From: Candidatus Aminicenantes bacterium UBA2199
Lineage (GTDB): Bacteria > Acidobacteriota > Aminicenantia > UBA2199
DNA length: 16,178 bases
Direction: 5' to 3'
NCBI GenBank assembly: GCA_002327965.1
Contig: DCVB01000122.1
Location: 20,351 to 36,528, forward strand
Part shown: one piece after another, positions 14,822-16,178 of the stretch
Numbering within the stretch: position 1 is the first letter of the stretch
Layout of the letters: every line of letters begins with the position of its first letter
Program-made: the position numbers and the translations under genes
Notes under the pieces: model-generated
The model's database searches: none
Seen by the model: only the letters and a program-made list of their open reading frames with translations
What the model was told of the DNA's origin: nothing

Positions 14822-16000
14822 ATGATCCGGATCGGCATCGTGGTCCAGCGCTACGGCAACGAGGTGATCGGCGGCGCCGAGGCCCTGGCGCGCAACGTGG
14901 CCGAGCGGCTGCTGCGCCAGGGATTCCGCGTGACCGTCTTCACCACCTGCGCCCGCGATTACCTGACCTGGCGCAACGAGTATCCGGCCGGCGAATCGTT
15001 CCTGCGCGGCGTCGCCATCCGCCGCTTCCCGGTGAGCCGCGAGCGCGACATCGCCGCCTTCAACCTTTTTTCCGATGAATTCTTCGCCCAGGCCGCCGCG
15101 GATCGCGACGAGGAACGCTGGATCGCCGAGCAGGGGCCGCTGTGTCCCGACCTGGTCCAGGGGCTGGTCGCGGCCGAGAAGGAGATCGACCTGTTCCTTT
15201 TTTTTACCTATCTTTATTATCCCACCATTGCCGGGCTGCGGGCGGTGACCAAGCCGGCCATCCTCTTCCCCACCGCCCATGACGAGCCGCCCATCACCCT
15301 GGCGGCCATGGGTGATGTGTTCCGCCGCCCGCGGGCACTGTTCTTCCTGACCGGGGCCGAAATGGACCTGGCGCGGCGCCTGTTCGACCCGCCGGGGTCG
15401 ATGTGCCTGGTGCGTACCGGGCTGGACATTCTCCCCGCTGTCGACGAGAAGCCCTTTCGCCGCCGCTTCCTGCTGGTCGCGCCCTATCTCCTCTATGCCG
15501 GCCGCATCGAGAGGGGCAAGGGGCTGGAAGCCGTTTTCGACCATTATCGCGCCCTGAAGCGGGAGGCTTACGTCGACCTGGTCCTGATCGGCAAAAAGAT
15601 GATGGACCTGCCGGGAATCCAGGGCCTGAAGTATCTCGGCTTCGTTGCCGAAGCGGAAAAGCTGGCCGCCTTCAAGGGGGCCGTCCTTTCCCTGCAGCCC
15701 TCGCCGCTCGAGAGCCTCTCGATCACCACCCTGGAGTCTTTCTCCGTGCGCACGCCGGTGCTGGTCAACCGCGATTGCCCGGCCCTGATGGAGCACGTGA
15801 ACATGTCCGGGGCCGGCCTGGCCTTCGGCGATCAGCAGGAATTCCTGTCCGGCTTCCGGCGCATCCACCGCCGCCCGGCGCTGCGCGCGCTCATGGGCGA
15901 GAAGGGGCTGGAGTACGTGCGGCAGTACTATTCCTGGGAGGCGGTACTGCGGGAGATCCAGGCGGGAATCGCCGAGATATTAGAAATTAAAACGACCTGA
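14822..16000 (+). CDS. GT4-family (GT-B fold) glycosyltransferase
   Basis: The product is 392 residues, starting at ATG 14822 with GGAGA 4 nt upstream; the open frame before it overlaps the previous gene and does not look like protein. The N-terminal domain opens with a Gly-rich loop, GNEVIGGAEALARNVAERL (12-30), typical of the GT4 acceptor side. The donor domain has YLLYAGRIERGKG (222-234) with Arg228 and Lys233 as phosphate-binding candidates, YLGFV (271-275), and an EX7E motif from Glu297 to Glu305 (ESLSITTLE) followed by SVRTPVLVN. A His-Asp pair in PTAHDEPP (150-157) lies near the usual catalytic region. It probably forms a two-gene operon with the preceding glycosyltransferase and acts on the same envelope glycan. 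The sugar and the acceptor are unknown. Confidence 0.92.
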   Translation: MIRIGIVVQRYGNEVIGGAEALARNVAERLLRQGFRVTVFTTCARDYLTWRNEYPAGESFLRGVAIRRFPVSRERDIAAFNLFSDEFFAQAAADRDEERWIAEQGPLCPDLVQGLVAAEKEIDLFLFFTYLYYPTIAGLRAVTKPAILFPTAHDEPPITLAAMGDVFRRPRALFFLTGAEMDLARRLFDPPGSMCLVRTGLDILPAVDEKPFRRRFLLVAPYLLYAGRIERGKGLEAVFDHYRALKREAYVDLVLIGKKMMDLPGIQGLKYLGFVAEAEKLAAFKGAVLSLQPSPLESLSITTLESFSVRTPVLVNRDCPALMEHVNMSGAGLAFGDQQEFLSGFRRIHRRPALRALMGEKGLEYVRQYYSWEAVLREIQAGIAEILEIKTT

Positions 16001-16011
16001 ATACAGGACTC

Positions 16012-16046
16012 GGTGTACGGTAGACGGTAGACGGTGTACGGTAAGA
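16012..16046. repeat. GGTNNAC heptad array
   Basis: Four exact 7-nt units (GGTGTAC, GGTAGAC, GGTAGAC, GGTGTAC; 16012-16039) are followed by a degenerate fifth. They begin 11 nt after the glycosyltransferase stop and run directly into the CCAANNN element. I see no inverted partner within the window. Confidence 0.75.
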
Positions 16047-16054
16047 ACGAAATT

Positions 16055-16164
16055 CCAAGCACTCAGCACCAATTCACAAATAAACTCCAATATCCAATAT
16101 CCCAAACGGAGAAAAAACAATGGAAGGGTCTTTGTTCTGGATATTGGAATTTGGAACTTGGAAT
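16055..16164. repeat. Second CCAANNN heptad hairpin, same design as the one at 11545
   Basis: The left arm has four units (CCAAGCA, CTCAGCA, CCAATTC, ACAAATA; 16055-16082), a 4-nt break AACT (16083-16086), then CCAATAT twice (16087-16100). The right arm has CTGGATA, TTGGAAT, TTGGAAC and TTGGAAT (16137-16164). The break after the fourth unit matches the 11545 element exactly, so both come from one family. It may also end the upstream transcript. The window stops at 16178. Confidence 0.8.
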
Positions 16165-16178
16165 TTGATTGCAATTAG

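Noticed and set aside
11545..16164. Repeat arrays as CRISPR
   Set aside because: Units are 7 nt with no unique spacers, and no cas gene is present.

Overview
This is a GC-rich chromosomal segment from a Gram-negative, probably uncultured bacterium. An outer-membrane-type beta-barrel protein, a lipoprotein, TatA and surface-glycan enzymes indicate two membranes. The combination of a CBM9-like/DUF5916 barrel protein, an alkaline-phosphatase-superfamily lipoprotein ending in LGYL, and AT-rich palindromic repeats between GC-rich genes makes me think of Acidobacteriota or Candidatus Aminicenantes. That placement is a judgement from memory, not a search result.

Layout. (1) 1-356: the 3' end of ruvB. 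(2) 629-2854: a secreted CBM9-like/DUF5916 protein. (3) 3019-5435: nadC and nadB, overlapping by ATGA, behind a promoter that would make a leaderless mRNA. (4) 10528 down to 5470, minus strand: a tightly packed run of tatA, a coiled-coil SAM methyltransferase, lepA and a sulfatase-like lipoprotein. The junctions are a 17-nt overlap, a 4-nt overlap (GTGA) and a 4-nt gap, all behind one good sigma70-type promoter. (5) 10793-11401: a Yip1-family membrane protein with a perfect intrinsic terminator. (6) 13600 down to 11870, minus strand: an SLC13-type permease with two RCK_C domains. (7) 13710-16000: two GT4 glycosyltransferases, divergent from the permease.

How the genes fit together. nadB and nadC supply two of the three steps from aspartate to nicotinate mononucleotide; nadA is not in the window. 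The methyltransferase, the two glycosyltransferases and possibly the sulfatase-like lipoprotein look like envelope or polysaccharide functions scattered among housekeeping genes (ruvB, lepA, tatA). Four promoter candidates (nadC, tatA, permease, first glycosyltransferase) have exactly 17-bp spacers. Two of them place the expected start site on the A of the ATG.

The most unusual content is between the genes. Five intergenic places carry short repeats of four unrelated sequences (GTGACNN, GTTCGAN, CCAANNN, GGTNNAC), all with a strict 7-nt period and mostly arranged as inverted arrays. One of them (11464-11793) lies inside a larger foldback element with about 20-bp terminal inverted repeats. That element is flanked by T7 and T8 tracts, as if inserted in the T-tract of the preceding terminator. 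No tRNA, rRNA, CRISPR array, transposase or phage gene is visible.
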